Assembly: GCA_034435975.1 (NCBI GenBank)
Contig: DAOTWD010000043.1
Location: forward strand, 1 to 64,000
DNA from: CAKZQX01 sp034435975
GTDB taxonomy: Bacteria; Chloroflexota; Chloroflexia; Chloroflexales; Chloroflexaceae
Length of the DNA stretch: 64,000 bases
Direction of reading: 5' to 3'
Below the pieces are notes generated by a model. The model was not told where the DNA came from, searched no databases, and saw nothing but the letters and a program-made list of their open reading frames with translations. The number at the start of each line of letters is the position of its first letter. Position 1 is the first letter of the stretch. The position numbers were made by a program, and so were the translations under genes. Positions 1-8,901 of this stretch are shown piece after piece.

Positions 1-205
1 ATTGCGATAGAACCAGGATAAAGAAAGGCTTCACTCGATTCTGGATTGCGGTTGTATTCTTTCCTGGCCAAACGATGTCAGAAAGCCATGTTCACCGTCA
101 TGATACCACAAATCCGGGTTTCTGATCACGCTCTAAGGTTTGTCAGAGTGGTGCTGATGTAGCCTGTTGGCGAGAAGCTCGCTTTTCGGACAGTCGCTAC
201 AAAAC

Positions 206-247
206 AAGGAACACTTCACAGGTATAAAATCCTGAGCAGTGTTCCTT
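206..247 (-). terminator. Rho-independent terminator after the small membrane peptide
   Basis: A 10-bp perfect inverted repeat (AAGGAACACT and AGTGTTCCTT) carries a second 4-bp inner stem (CAGG/CCTG). On the minus strand the hairpin is followed by TTGTTTTG. It lies 23 bases after the stop codon of the 36-residue peptide gene, which supports that gene being a real transcription unit. Confidence 0.65.
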
Positions 248-269
248 CCAGAATTCTAAGCACGACGCG

Positions 270-380
270 CTATTTGGAGTTCATCTGGCCCATAATGTAA
301 GCCACTGCACCAATAACAAACATCGAGAGAATAACCATTAACCCGCCCATCCACTCAGGAGTAAAACCGACATCAGGCAT
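270..380 (-). CDS. 36-residue single-span membrane peptide
   Basis: An ATG at 378-380 sits a few bases after a strong ribosome binding site (GGAGG), and the frame runs 36 codons to TAG. The product starts MPDVGFTPEWMGG, then has one hydrophobic stretch (about residues 12-30) and a short polar tail ending QMNSK. It looks like a small one-span subunit or regulator of a membrane complex, but I recognise no family. The strong start signal and the terminator hairpin downstream argue that it is expressed. It resembles the second tiny membrane gene at 54412-54516 in size and layout, not in sequence. Confidence 0.6.
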   Translation of the reverse strand: MPDVGFTPEWMGGLMVILSMFVIGAVAYIMGQMNSK

Positions 381-919
381 AACTTGAACCTCCATTTATA
401 ATATAGTTGAACCTTCGCCATATTTCTTTTATAACATTATCTTGCGAAATATGAAAGAGGTCTTAAGAGGAGAAATAGAGGAGATTTGGTGGAGGTCAAA
501 AAAACTACAGACCAGCGATTCTGCTCAGTGTGACACTAAAACCAGATTGGTACCGGTTCTCTGGGGCAGGCGCTCAATTGAGATCTGTCATGGGGATAAC
601 AGGCATGTTGTGTGGGAAGCTACAGAATCTGTGAAAGTCGAGCAAGGAGTTAACATACCGCACTTTCTGGTACACAGACAAAGGGTGTATAGCCAGCAAA
701 AGATGACTTACTCCTGGTTTCTTGTATTATGGATACCCGCTGTTTATGCCAGCAATGGATATATAGCCATCCTTTTCCAGGTACTAATCGGAGTCAACCT
801 GAGCCGAGGTATCGCTTTGTCCGGGCTGCAGAAGAGACTCCGGTGTTTTACCGCATTATGCCAGCTTGCTATACCGTCAGATCATGGCAGTTTTATCTGT
901 ACTGAAATCATTGTCACCA

Positions 920-1042
920 GTACTACAACGAGACATCTCCTGAGTAGGGAGGCGCGGCGAAGCCGCGCCGCACCAGAAAGCAACCATGTACGGGAACCTG
1001 CGGCCCCCGCGCCTTGGCCGCGATGAAGTCTCGTTGTAATAC
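920..1042. mobile_element. MITE-like element, copy 1 (123 bp)
   Basis: The ends are 15-bp terminal inverted repeats that match at 14 of 15 positions: GTACTACAACGAGAC at 920-934 and its complement at 1028-1042. Inside are a GC-rich perfect hairpin (GGCGCGGC/GCCGCGCC at 951-969) and a GCGGCCCCCGCG stretch. No transposase is encoded. A second two-ended copy lies at 54164-54276 and a single end at 24446-24476. The structure fits a non-autonomous element, perhaps of an IS630/mariner-type host, which is inference. Confidence 0.6.
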
Positions 1043-1062
1043 GAGAAAAACCACACCTGACA

Positions 1063-1404
1063 CTATGAGCGTTTTTGCACGAGTAGCCGAATAGCAGTAC
1101 GCTCTTCCTGGTCTATTTCAACATCAATAAACGATGGTACGCACATAATGTCGATTCCATCTTCGCGCAAGTAGCTACGGGCAATCGCAATCGCCTTAAT
1201 TGCTTGATTAGCGGCTCCCGCGCCAATCGATTGTACCTCGGCCGTACCTGTTTCACGTATCACCCCTGCAATAGCACCGGCAACGGCACTGGGGCGAGAA
1301 CGCGTAGAGACTTTGAGGACTTCCTCACCATTCTGATGTTGGACAACCTGCGCAGACTTTTCACCAACACTGCGGGTAAGTTGTGTTGTTCGATCGGATT
1401 TCAT
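1063..1404 (-). CDS. spoVS: Stage V sporulation protein S (SpoVS) family protein
   Basis: The 113-residue product has a variable N-terminal 27 residues and then the compact SpoVS domain: EVLKVSTRSRPSAVAGAIAG, the IGAGAANQAIKAIAIAR helix segment and a C-terminal FIDVEIDQEERTAIRLLV strand. The family has an Alba-like fold and is thought to bind nucleic acid; in Bacillus it affects septation and spore coat stages. It also occurs widely in non-sporulating Chloroflexota and Deinococcus-Thermus, so the name does not imply sporulation. The ATG follows a strong AGAGGAGGA binding site. It stands alone, with its nearest neighbours 660 bases or more away. Confidence 0.93.
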   Translation of the reverse strand: MKSDRTTQLTRSVGEKSAQVVQHQNGEEVLKVSTRSRPSAVAGAIAGVIRETGTAEVQSIGAGAANQAIKAIAIARSYLREDGIDIMCVPSFIDVEIDQEERTAIRLLVQKRS

Positions 1405-1873
1405 AGATTCCTCCTCTGCATTGAACCATGTTGAAATGAATCTGATGAATGATGTTGCATTGAAGCGTCCATCATCTCTCAGTACACGCTACCACTCCTT
1501 GCTACTCTCCCCTAGTCAAAAGAATACGTTTCGATAGCAATGATGTATTACGTCTTTGATCAGGCTACAAACAAGATGCCTGATTCCCATTGTCTCTCTT
1601 TTGAAATCAAATTTCAGTTAATCGGGCATGCTTTTGATTGTAGTGCATACTGTATACCACATTTTAATGCCGGAGGAGTAGAGCGTCTCAGAGGAGATTT
1701 CGGGGAGAAAAAGGGGAGAACTCCTGTTGCGCTAACATTGATGGGCCTGGACACGATCATTATTTCGAAAAATGGTCGCGCCCACCAGCCAGTGATCAGA
1801 TTTGTGATGGCTCCCAGGACGAAAGCACCTGTTGCTCGCGGAAACTGCCGCCCCGAAAAGGAGTGAGAAGGGA

Positions 1874-1908
1874 GAAAATAACTGTCAGGAAATAGGAAAG
1901 AGGGAACC
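1874..1908 (+). repeat. CAGGAAATAGGAA dispersed repeat, single unit
   Basis: The core TCAGGAAATAGGAA followed by GAGGGA recurs as three 21-bp units at 35201-35263 and two 43-bp units at 45336-45421. It lies inside purine-rich sequence with no gene. Confidence 0.6.
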
Positions 1909-1981
1909 AGAGGAGAGGACTTCTTTTTCCTCCTTTCTATCTCCTCTTTCCTCATTGGGCGAAAGCCGCTCAAGCGGGTGA

Positions 1982-2024
1982 AGCCCTTCTATCCCAGGGC
2001 GAAAGCTCCTGGGATAGAAGGGCT
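1982..2024 (-). terminator. Perfect 17-bp hairpin after the response regulator gene
   Basis: Bases 1982-1998 and 2008-2024 are exact complements around a 9-base loop (GCGAAAGCT on the plus strand). It begins 45 bases after the stop codon of the response regulator, so it probably ends that transcript. On the minus strand it is not followed by a T run, so it may instead be a REP-like stem. The loop motif GGGCGAAAGC occurs again beside it at about 1958. Confidence 0.5.
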
Positions 2025-2069
2025 ATTTTGGTAAACAAAAGGTACGTTGCTAAAGTTACAACCAGCGCG

Positions 2070-2879
2070 CTACTCGGTATCATCAGGATTTACCAGAATG
2101 TAGCCTGCACCACGCACATTTACCAGATATCTGGCAGGAATTTTGCGTCGCAGATTACGTACATGGGATTTGAGCAACGTCTGCGCTTCTTCTTCATCTA
2201 CATCATGACCATGGGTGTGGCGCACAATCTCTCGATAGGTCACCACACGTTGTCCAGCATCCATCAGACATTCAAGCAAGGCATATTCAGTTGGTGTCAC
2301 ATGGAGCAATTCTTTATCGAATGAAACCGTGTGTCGCAGACGATCAATACAGAGTGCACCGACGTAAGTGTACCGATCAGGTTGCTCCGATTCAGGAGGC
2401 AGCGGATCGATTGTGCGCTCTTGATCCAGTTGTTTAATGAATACCTCTTCTTCATTAAACTGGGCGACGATCTGGGCAATGGTCTGCAAGGCATTCACCT
2501 GACGTTGCTCGGCATTCCGGCGTTGCAAAGCGCGATCAACACATTTGAGCAGGGCCGCTGGTGAACATGGTTTGAGCAAGTAGTCATAGGCACCGGCGCG
2601 AATAGCTGCAATCGCGGTTTCCAGTGAACCATACCCTGTCAGGAGAATAACCGCCGGTGCCGGTGATTCATTGCGCGCAGCATTCAGCACTTCGATACCA
2701 TCGATGTCGTTCATACGGATATCGGTGATGATGACATCAAAAGAGTGTTGAGCCAGCATTTGCAGCGCGGTCTCGCCATCCGCCGCCGGAGTTACACAAT
2801 AGCCTGCTTTTTCCAGCATAGCTGTCAGAGCCATGCGGGTTCGCTGATCATCTTCAACCATCAGAACATGTATGTCCAT
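2070..2879 (-). CDS. Response regulator, receiver plus winged-helix DNA-binding domain (OmpR/PhoB type)
   Basis: The 269-residue protein has a receiver domain (residues 1-120) with the acidic pair E9-D10, phosphoacceptor Asp53 in VIITDIRM and Lys103 in LLKP. A linker of about 50 residues leads to a winged helix (about 170-262) with the typical TPTEYALLECLMD and the SHVRNLRRKI recognition helix, ending in GAGYIL. It should bind DNA when phosphorylated. The large histidine kinase lies 133 bases upstream on the same strand and is the likely partner. The ATG follows AGAGGCGGCA. The long linker between domains is slightly unusual for OmpR proteins. Confidence 0.93.
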   Translation of the reverse strand: MDIHVLMVEDDQRTRMALTAMLEKAGYCVTPAADGETALQMLAQHSFDVIITDIRMNDIDGIEVLNAARNESPAPAVILLTGYGSLETAIAAIRAGAYDYLLKPCSPAALLKCVDRALQRRNAEQRQVNALQTIAQIVAQFNEEEVFIKQLDQERTIDPLPPESEQPDRYTYVGALCIDRLRHTVSFDKELLHVTPTEYALLECLMDAGQRVVTYREIVRHTHGHDVDEEEAQTLLKSHVRNLRRKIPARYLVNVRGAGYILVNPDDTE

Positions 2880-2968
2880 TGCCGCCTCTTTGTTGTCAAC
2901 GTTGCTTTGTACTATTATATATATTTATATTTACATAGGGTGTATGGTAGCTATCTCTCACCAAGCTA

Positions 2969-3012
2969 AAATCTGGACTCCGGTTCTCTGCACCTGATGT
3001 AAGATTGCTATA
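2969..3012 (+). repeat. Family C repeat, partial copy
   Basis: The sequence CTGGACTCCGG followed by GATGTAAGATTGCTATA matches the right half of the palindromic repeats at 6780-6897 and 36169-36255. It ends exactly at the 3' end of the histidine kinase gene. Confidence 0.55.
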
Positions 3013-6000
3013 TTATGTCCACGAAGCTACTGGTATTTCCATGTCCAACATTTCCTGGTGCAGTGGAAAGACAATGACAAAGGTCGTTCCAACACCAGGA
3101 ACACTCTCAACATTGATCGTTCCGCCATGCTGGGCAATAATGCGGCGACTGATGGTCAACCCCAATCCTGATCCATCAGGACGGGTGGTAAAAAAAGGCT
3201 CGAAAATATGTGAGAGAACATTCGGGGCAATACCACATCCGGTATCACTGATGTAGATAACTACGAATTTTGATTGAGTATGACAGGGTTCTGGTAGTGG
3301 TAGAAATGACGTCGGTGCCAACGGGTCAATGCTTGATCGGGTACGAAACCGTAGTTGTCCACCATCAGGCATCGCAGCAACAGCGTTCAGTATCAAGTTA
3401 AGCAGTACCTGGGTCAGATGATCGGGATCCCCCCAGAACAACGGCAGATCGGGTGCCAGGTCATTTTCAACATCAATGCCATGCCGGGTCAGGGTACTGC
3501 CTGTCAATAGCAGAACGCGCTCGATCAAGGCATTAATGTCCAGTGAACGCAATGTCTTTTGCGGCGGACGATACAGATCGAGCAACTGGTGTACAATACG
3601 GCTAATTCGTTCTATTTCTTCCCCTGCAAGTTCCAGGTAGCGCTGGCGTTGTTGCGCATCGTCTTGATCCGCGAGGTAAAGAAAGGTTTGAATCGCTTGC
3701 AACGGGGTGTTAACCTCATGAGCTACGGTAGCCGCTAATTTGCCACTGGCAGCAAAGCGTTCATTTTCGATCTGCAATGTTTCGAGATGGACTCGTTCCG
3801 TCACATCAACGACGTGCAAGATAACCTGATCGACGGATTGATCGGCATTGAGCAGCGGCAGGGTCTGGACATCAAGGATATACGCGTGACCGTCAGGGGT
3901 CGTATATCGTTCACGCTGACGCCGGGCACGGCCATCGCGTAGCGTCAGTAATGCCTGTTCACCTGGAAAGAGCACAGTATGGTTTGTGTTATAGCACATG
4001 TCAGCCCAGTAGCGTCCCACTAAGCTGGCGGGCGTGGAATTAAACATAGCCGCCAGTGACTGATTAACGGTCAAAATACATCCTGCACTATCGAGCAATA
4101 CCAGGCCATCGTTTAACCCCTCTAACAACGCCTGAACCATGTCATGACTACGACGTAGCCGTTCATTCAGATCCTCCAACCGGGTAAAAGCGCGGGTGAG
4201 CGCCTGTTCAGCATTTTTCCGCTCAGTAATATTCTTATGCGCCCCGGTCATACGGGTAGGATTACCGTTGGCATCACGGGACACTACCTTGCCTTGATCC
4301 AGGATCCAGATCCAGTCTCCGGATTTTGTGCAGAGCCGCCGCTCCACTACATAAACAGGTGTACGCCCCTCAAGATGGTTGTGGAGTGCCTGCAGTACCT
4401 GGGGCACATCATCGGGATGCGCCAGTTTGTCCCAGACATCAATGTGACATTTAAGTTCATCTGGATGATACCCTAACATTGCGACCCAACGCGGACTAAA
4501 ATAGACCTCATCCTTTACAATATCCCAGTCCCACAAACCATCGTCAAGAGCATAGAGCGCCAGTTTCAAGCGCTCTTCACTAATACGCAACGTTTCTTCC
4601 GTTTGTTTCTGCTGGGTCATATTGATGTGTGAAATAACCGCTCCACCATGTTCTCCCTGTAAAGAGGTAACATACATCACAAACCAGTGTGTGGTCGTTG
4701 GTGTGGAACAGGAATACTCTAGTGTAAAGTGGGTCATGGTACAATTGAGTACAGCTTGAATGCCAGCGAGGGCTTTGTCCGTCTGTTCAGCAAATGGCCA
4801 GGAGGCCTGACGGCATATGTCCAGGTAGTTGCAACCGACATCCATACGATCTTGATCGGTTGCACCATTTTCCTCGGCAAATTGTTTCCATGCTGCATTG
4901 ACGGCAATAATCAACCCCTGTTGATTGAGAACGACAATATGTTCAGGGAGTGAGTCGAGAATGCCGCGTAATAAGACATCGTGTTCACGCAGTGTTTCGG
5001 CAAAATGCTGTATACACTGCTGGCTTTCACGGAGACTCTGTTCTGTGCGACGGTGCTCCTGGATTTCTTGCTGCAACTGCGTATTGGCGATGGTCAATTC
5101 GGCCGTACGCGCAACAACACGCTGCTCCAACTCTGCGGCCTGGGTTTGCGTCTGCTGCAACAGGCAGGCATGCTGAATAGCAATTGCTAACTGGTTGGCA
5201 ATTTCACGTCCAATGCGTATCTGTTCGGCACTAAAGGAATGCGGTGTATCACTTGCTAATATGAGCGCTCCTATCATTTTACCATGAGCGATCAGTGGAA
5301 TATTCAGGCTAGCCCTTGCATCCTCAGTATCAACGGAACAACCATTCCTACTCGTAAGCGCTGAACCCAGATCCGATGCTCGTTGATTGGAAGAGGTTGT
5401 TCGAGCTATGGGTTCGTCACTGTGTGCCAGCACCATGGTTGTTTGCGCTACAGGATCAAACATGAGGACACTGGCACGCGTATAGGGTATCAGATGGCAT
5501 AAGCGGCTCAAGGTAGCGTGGGCGATTTCTTCGAGTGATTGGGCATTGAGAATGGCATGATCGATCTGATGCAAAATTTCGAGGCGATGGGCATACTGTT
5601 GCAGTTCTTCTTCAGCCTGTTTGCGCTCAGTAATATCTCGAAACACAAATACGGTGCCAGTGGTAACACCGTGATCATTACGAATAGGCGCTGCACTGCG
5701 CAGAATAGTCAACACCTGACCGTCGCGGGTGCGACACAACAGATGATCGTCGGTATTTTCGCTGATATGTAAGCCAGATTGAAACTCCGCTGGTGCAATG
5801 TTCTTTTTAATACTCAGCACATCGGTCAACTTACGGCCAATGGCCTCGGCCTGTGTCCAACCTGTCAGTATTTCGGCAAAGGGATTCATCAAAGTAATAT
5901 GATCGTGAATATCGGTTGTAATAACTGCATCGCTGATACTGTGTAAAATAGCGGTAAGCCACTGCTCCCGCTCCCTTATTTTCTTTTCGCTTTGTTGCTT

Positions 6001-6363
6001 GTATAACGCCAATTCAATAACAGGCGAAAGTTCTTGAAGATTGAAGGGCTTCAGAATATAGCCAGATGGTTCGGTTACCTTGATACGCTGCAAAGTTTCG
6101 GCATCGGCATGAGCAGTGATAAAAACAATAGGAATGTCAAAGTAGATATGAATATATCTGGCTGCCTCAGTACCATCCATTGACCCTTCGAGTTGCACAT
6201 CCATCAACACCAGATCAGGTCGAAGTGCTGCGGTTTGTTGGATGGCTTCTTCGCCCGAAGCCACAATACCCGATACGCTATACCCCAGCATTTCTAATTT
6301 TTTGCGCATATCGTGGGCAACAATCGCCTGATCTTCGACAATCAAGATCTTTGTAGATGTCAT
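3013..6363 (-). CDS. Multi-sensor hybrid histidine kinase (REC-PAS-GAF-PAS-PAS-PAS-HisKA-HATPase)
   Basis: The product is about 1116 residues. It opens with a receiver domain (residues 1-120; Asp55 in LVLMDVQL, Lys105 in ILKPF). Next come a PAS (about 135-255), a GAF (about 270-400), a coiled coil, and three more PAS domains; one holds ALYALDDGLWDWDI, typical of PAS_3. The kinase core has the phosphoacceptor His near residue 882 in VAHEVNTPLQ, an N box LNLILNAVAA, and G boxes DTGCGIAP and GSGLGL. I see no transmembrane span, so the sensor is probably cytosolic. The frame stays open for 70 codons upstream, but that stretch crosses a dispersed repeat. I chose ATG 6363 (MTSTKILIVED), which begins the receiver domain exactly. 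An N-terminal receiver on a kinase suggests a phosphorelay input. Its likely partner is the response regulator downstream. Confidence 0.92.
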   Translation of the reverse strand: MTSTKILIVEDQAIVAHDMRKKLEMLGYSVSGIVASGEEAIQQTAALRPDLVLMDVQLEGSMDGTEAARYIHIYFDIPIVFITAHADAETLQRIKVTEPSGYILKPFNLQELSPVIELALYKQQSEKKIREREQWLTAILHSISDAVITTDIHDHITLMNPFAEILTGWTQAEAIGRKLTDVLSIKKNIAPAEFQSGLHISENTDDHLLCRTRDGQVLTILRSAAPIRNDHGVTTGTVFVFRDITERKQAEEELQQYAHRLEILHQIDHAILNAQSLEEIAHATLSRLCHLIPYTRASVLMFDPVAQTTMVLAHSDEPIARTTSSNQRASDLGSALTSRNGCSVDTEDARASLNIPLIAHGKMIGALILASDTPHSFSAEQIRIGREIANQLAIAIQHACLLQQTQTQAAELEQRVVARTAELTIANTQLQQEIQEHRRTEQSLRESQQCIQHFAETLREHDVLLRGILDSLPEHIVVLNQQGLIIAVNAAWKQFAEENGATDQDRMDVGCNYLDICRQASWPFAEQTDKALAGIQAVLNCTMTHFTLEYSCSTPTTTHWFVMYVTSLQGEHGGAVISHINMTQQKQTEETLRISEERLKLALYALDDGLWDWDIVKDEVYFSPRWVAMLGYHPDELKCHIDVWDKLAHPDDVPQVLQALHNHLEGRTPVYVVERRLCTKSGDWIWILDQGKVVSRDANGNPTRMTGAHKNITERKNAEQALTRAFTRLEDLNERLRRSHDMVQALLEGLNDGLVLLDSAGCILTVNQSLAAMFNSTPASLVGRYWADMCYNTNHTVLFPGEQALLTLRDGRARRQRERYTTPDGHAYILDVQTLPLLNADQSVDQVILHVVDVTERVHLETLQIENERFAASGKLAATVAHEVNTPLQAIQTFLYLADQDDAQQRQRYLELAGEEIERISRIVHQLLDLYRPPQKTLRSLDINALIERVLLLTGSTLTRHGIDVENDLAPDLPLFWGDPDHLTQVLLNLILNAVAAMPDGGQLRFRTRSSIDPLAPTSFLPLPEPCHTQSKFVVIYISDTGCGIAPNVLSHIFEPFFTTRPDGSGLGLTISRRIIAQHGGTINVESVPGVGTTFVIVFPLHQEMLDMEIPVASWT

Positions 6364-6527
6364 GATCGCTACCTTACACTCCCGCACCAGCAGGGCGCAT
6401 AACCTGCCTGATACTGGTGCCTGATCGTATGTTTGTACCCGTTCAGGTGGGATGGTTGGGGGCACCCTCCTCATCTCATGTTTCTTTGTCGATTCGTTGC
6501 CACCACAACGGGCCAACAAAGTTAAAA

Positions 6528-6571
6528 GCCTGTGGCCTCCGCAACCCCTGCTAACAAACGTTCCCCGAAAC
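6528..6571 (+). repeat. Family B dispersed repeat, copy 1
   Basis: The layout is GCCTGTGGCCTCCGC, AACCCCTGC, a short spacer, then CGTTCCCCGAAA. The same order recurs at 9861-9914, and on the other strand at 47521-47576 and 51381-51430. The CGTTCCCCGAAA block is identical in the copy at 47521. Confidence 0.6.
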
Positions 6572-6779
6572 ATAGACGTATGCTCTTTGCATTACGTCTA
6601 CTCTACCACCGCCGTTAAGGAATGGTCAAGAGCAGTTTTATCAAATGACTGGCTACCCTGTGCAACAGAATTCAGGTATAATGCTTTTCAGGCTCATCAA
6701 AAATAAGAGAAAAACGAGAGCATGTACACGTCTTCGGGAAATCCAATACGCAGGTTTGTTATCTGCGGTAACATCGTTG

Positions 6780-6897
6780 TATAGCCATTCTATCCCTATG
6801 GTCAACCGGAGTCCAGGTTCTGAGCCTGGTAACGCTCCATCCGGCTGAAAACCCGGACTTCGGTACTTCACGACAAACAGATGTAGCATTGCTATAT
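6780..6897. mobile_element. Family C palindromic repeat, two-ended copy
   Basis: The left end TATAGCCATTCTA and the complement of the right end (TATAGCAATGCTA) match at 11 of 13 positions. The interior is largely self-complementary, with CCGGAGTCCAGG and CCCGGACTTCGG arms. It has no coding capacity. Partial relatives sit at 2969-3012, 18816-18860, 21771-21850, 36169-36255 and 41697-41713. Confidence 0.45.
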
Positions 6898-7074
6898 TAT
6901 ATATGGTTGTTGTACAAGTAACGTACCCGTTCCGGTAGAGTGATTTGGCGGAATCGTGCCCATCTATCAAGCAATACAACTATTTGTATATATGGATGAA
7001 TTCATTATTCTTGGAAAGGAGAATAGGCAACGGCGCAATTGCTGCTAAACAACTGCGCAACGTGCCTCAAGGTT

Positions 7075-7884
7075 ATGGTGTATGCAACCCGGCGATTTGA
7101 ATTTTCGGCAGCACATCGCTACTGGCGTCCAGAATGGAATGCCGAGCAGAACGAGCGCGTTTTTGGTAAGTGTACCAGCCCTTATGGTCATGGTCACAAC
7201 TATACACTTGATGTCACTATTACCGGGCCGGTTGATCCCCTCACTGGCATGGCAATGAATATGACTGATTTGAAAGCGCTCGTAAATACGGTGCTGGAAG
7301 AATTTGATCATAAATATCTCAATGAGGATACCGCTTATTTTCGCGAACAGATCCCAACTACCGAGAATATTGTGCGTGTGTTGTGGCGATTGATTGCTCC
7401 ACGCCTGCCAACCGGAGTCGTTCTGGCGCGACTACGTCTGTATGAGATGCAGGATCTGTGGGCTGAGTATGATGGCACGGACGAAGCGTACATTACCCGC
7501 TCCTATGTCTTCTCGGCTGCACATCGGTTGCACGCACCTGCGCTTTCTGATGCAGAAAATCTGGAAGTTTACGGCAAGTGTAATAATCCCCGTGGGCACG
7601 GTCACAATTATACGATCGAGGTGACGGTCAAGGGGCCGGTTGATCCTTTAACCGGCATGGTTATCGATCTACCAGATATAGATCGTATCGTGCGCAGTGT
7701 TCTGGAACAGGTCGATCATAAGCATCTGGATCATGAAATTAGTGCCTTTCGCAGCCAGGTTTCGACAGCTGAAAATATCGTGGTGTACTTATGGAATGAA
7801 CTGGCCCCACAGTTTGAAGGCCGCCTGGCACATCTCAAACTCTGGGAGACAAAGAAAAACGTATTTGAATATACAGGGGGTTAA
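7075..7884 (+). CDS. Tandem-duplicated 6-pyruvoyl-tetrahydropterin synthase / QueD family protein
   Basis: About 269 residues form two PTPS domains in a row. Each has the zinc-binding histidine pattern: FSAAHRY...GHGHNY in the first and FSAAHRL...GHGHNY in the second. Each also has a catalytic Cys in GKC, a DHKYLN/DHKHLD segment and a (P)TTENIV/STAENIV motif. The usual family member has a single domain of about 120-150 residues. The family makes 6-pyruvoyl-tetrahydropterin from dihydroneopterin triphosphate, or carboxy-tetrahydropterin in queuosine synthesis. With folE 77 bases downstream and a dehydrogenase beyond, a tetrahydropterin route is likely. The start is uncertain: ATG 7075, GTG 7078 (better spaced from AAGG) or TTG 7039. 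Confidence 0.88.
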   Translation: MVYATRRFEFSAAHRYWRPEWNAEQNERVFGKCTSPYGHGHNYTLDVTITGPVDPLTGMAMNMTDLKALVNTVLEEFDHKYLNEDTAYFREQIPTTENIVRVLWRLIAPRLPTGVVLARLRLYEMQDLWAEYDGTDEAYITRSYVFSAAHRLHAPALSDAENLEVYGKCNNPRGHGHNYTIEVTVKGPVDPLTGMVIDLPDIDRIVRSVLEQVDHKHLDHEISAFRSQVSTAENIVVYLWNELAPQFEGRLAHLKLWETKKNVFEYTGG

Positions 7885-7961
7885 CCTGATAATTTGTAAT
7901 TCACAGTTTTTGTGCAGGATATCGTCTCATCTTTTTGAATCCCTTATGAACGGATATATGT

Positions 7962-8642
7962 ATGACAGTTAATAATAATGGACAACATATCTACACTAGC
8001 CCAATCGCGGAAGATTTTAATCTCTTAGAATATAAAAATTTGGTGATGCCTGGTCATGGTAAAATCGAGGGACTTACCTTTGATACCAATACCCAGATCG
8101 AGGAAGCAGTACACACTATTCTGCGTGCCATTGGCGAGCAACCGGAACGTGAGGGATTACTCAAAACACCCGCTCGTGTGGCACGTATGTATGCTGAGGT
8201 GACCGCTGGCTATCATATCGATCCCGAAGCGCTCATTAATGACGCGGTATTCAGCGTAGACTATGACGAGATGGTGCTAGTAAAAGATATTGACTTTTAT
8301 AGCATGTGCGAACATCACATGTTACCGTTTATGGGCAAGGTGCATGTGGCCTATATTCCTGATGGCAAAGTGATCGGCTTAAGTAAGATTCCGCGCATTG
8401 TGGAGATGTATGCACGCCGGTTACAGGTTCAGGAGCGTATGACCGTGCAGATTGCGGATTTTCTTGATCATGCCTTGCATCCGCAGGGAGTGGCGGTCGT
8501 AACTGAAGGGTTGCATATGTGTGCGGTAATGCGAGGCGTGAAGAAAGCCAATGCCCGGATGACAACCTCGGCGATGCGGGGCGTGTTTCGTAATGACGCC
8601 ACAACGCGGGCCGAGTTTATGAGCCATGTTAATCGTGATTGA
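7962..8642 (+). CDS. folE: GTP cyclohydrolase I
   Basis: This 226-residue protein converts GTP to 7,8-dihydroneopterin triphosphate, the first step of folate and tetrahydrobiopterin synthesis. Visible family features are EQPEREGLLKTPARVARMY, the zinc-ligand motif FYSMCEHHMLPF with Cys and two His, GLSKIPRIVEMYARRLQVQE, and the second zinc Cys in GLHMCAVMRGVKK. The N-terminal 45 residues are variable, as is usual. It lies between the double PTPS gene and a short-chain dehydrogenase on the same strand, so all three may act in sequence. The ribosome binding site before ATG 7962 is weak. Confidence 0.96.
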   Translation: MTVNNNGQHIYTSPIAEDFNLLEYKNLVMPGHGKIEGLTFDTNTQIEEAVHTILRAIGEQPEREGLLKTPARVARMYAEVTAGYHIDPEALINDAVFSVDYDEMVLVKDIDFYSMCEHHMLPFMGKVHVAYIPDGKVIGLSKIPRIVEMYARRLQVQERMTVQIADFLDHALHPQGVAVVTEGLHMCAVMRGVKKANARMTTSAMRGVFRNDATTRAEFMSHVNRD

Positions 8643-8901
8643 ATTTACGTGGTTAATCGTAGGTGCTTATTCTTTAGCAAAAAGGAGTAAAGAAACAGCG
8701 GGTTTCTGGGGATCGGGGTCTGCCAGCATAGGGTGACTGAATGCCAATGCCTGTGATCCTGCAACATCGCTTCCTTTTAAAGACAAAGCAATGATGTGTT
8801 CTAACGCTGATACTCCCTGCAACCAATGACGTGCGAGATCGTGGGAAACACTGAAGCCCATAGTACAGGGAATCAGCAACAACAACGAAGGTGAGAATTG
8901 C

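Larger units (their letters stand above)
1405..2069. other. Gene-free interval with repeat and hairpin
   Basis: Overlapping frames of about 110 codons exist on both strands here, but neither has a recognisable domain or ribosome binding site. The interval holds a copy of the CAGGAAATAGGAA repeat (about 1874-1908) and a perfect 17-bp hairpin at 1982-2024. I see no supportable gene. Confidence 0.5.
6364..7074. other. Gene-free interval with two repeats
   Basis: This 710-base spacer separates the divergent histidine kinase and PTPS genes. It contains a family B repeat (6528-6571) and a family C palindromic element (6780-6897). No reading frame here has a recognisable product. Promoters for both flanking genes must lie in it, but I could not identify a convincing pair of boxes. 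Confidence 0.5.

Noticed and set aside
442..1026. Open frame of 194 codons on the plus strand
   Set aside because: It has no ribosome binding site, odd composition, and its last third is the translation of the MITE-like element at 920-1042.
1540..1973. Overlapping frames of 108-119 codons on both strands
   Set aside because: They lie opposite each other, lack binding sites and domains, and cross the CAGGAAATAGGAA repeat.
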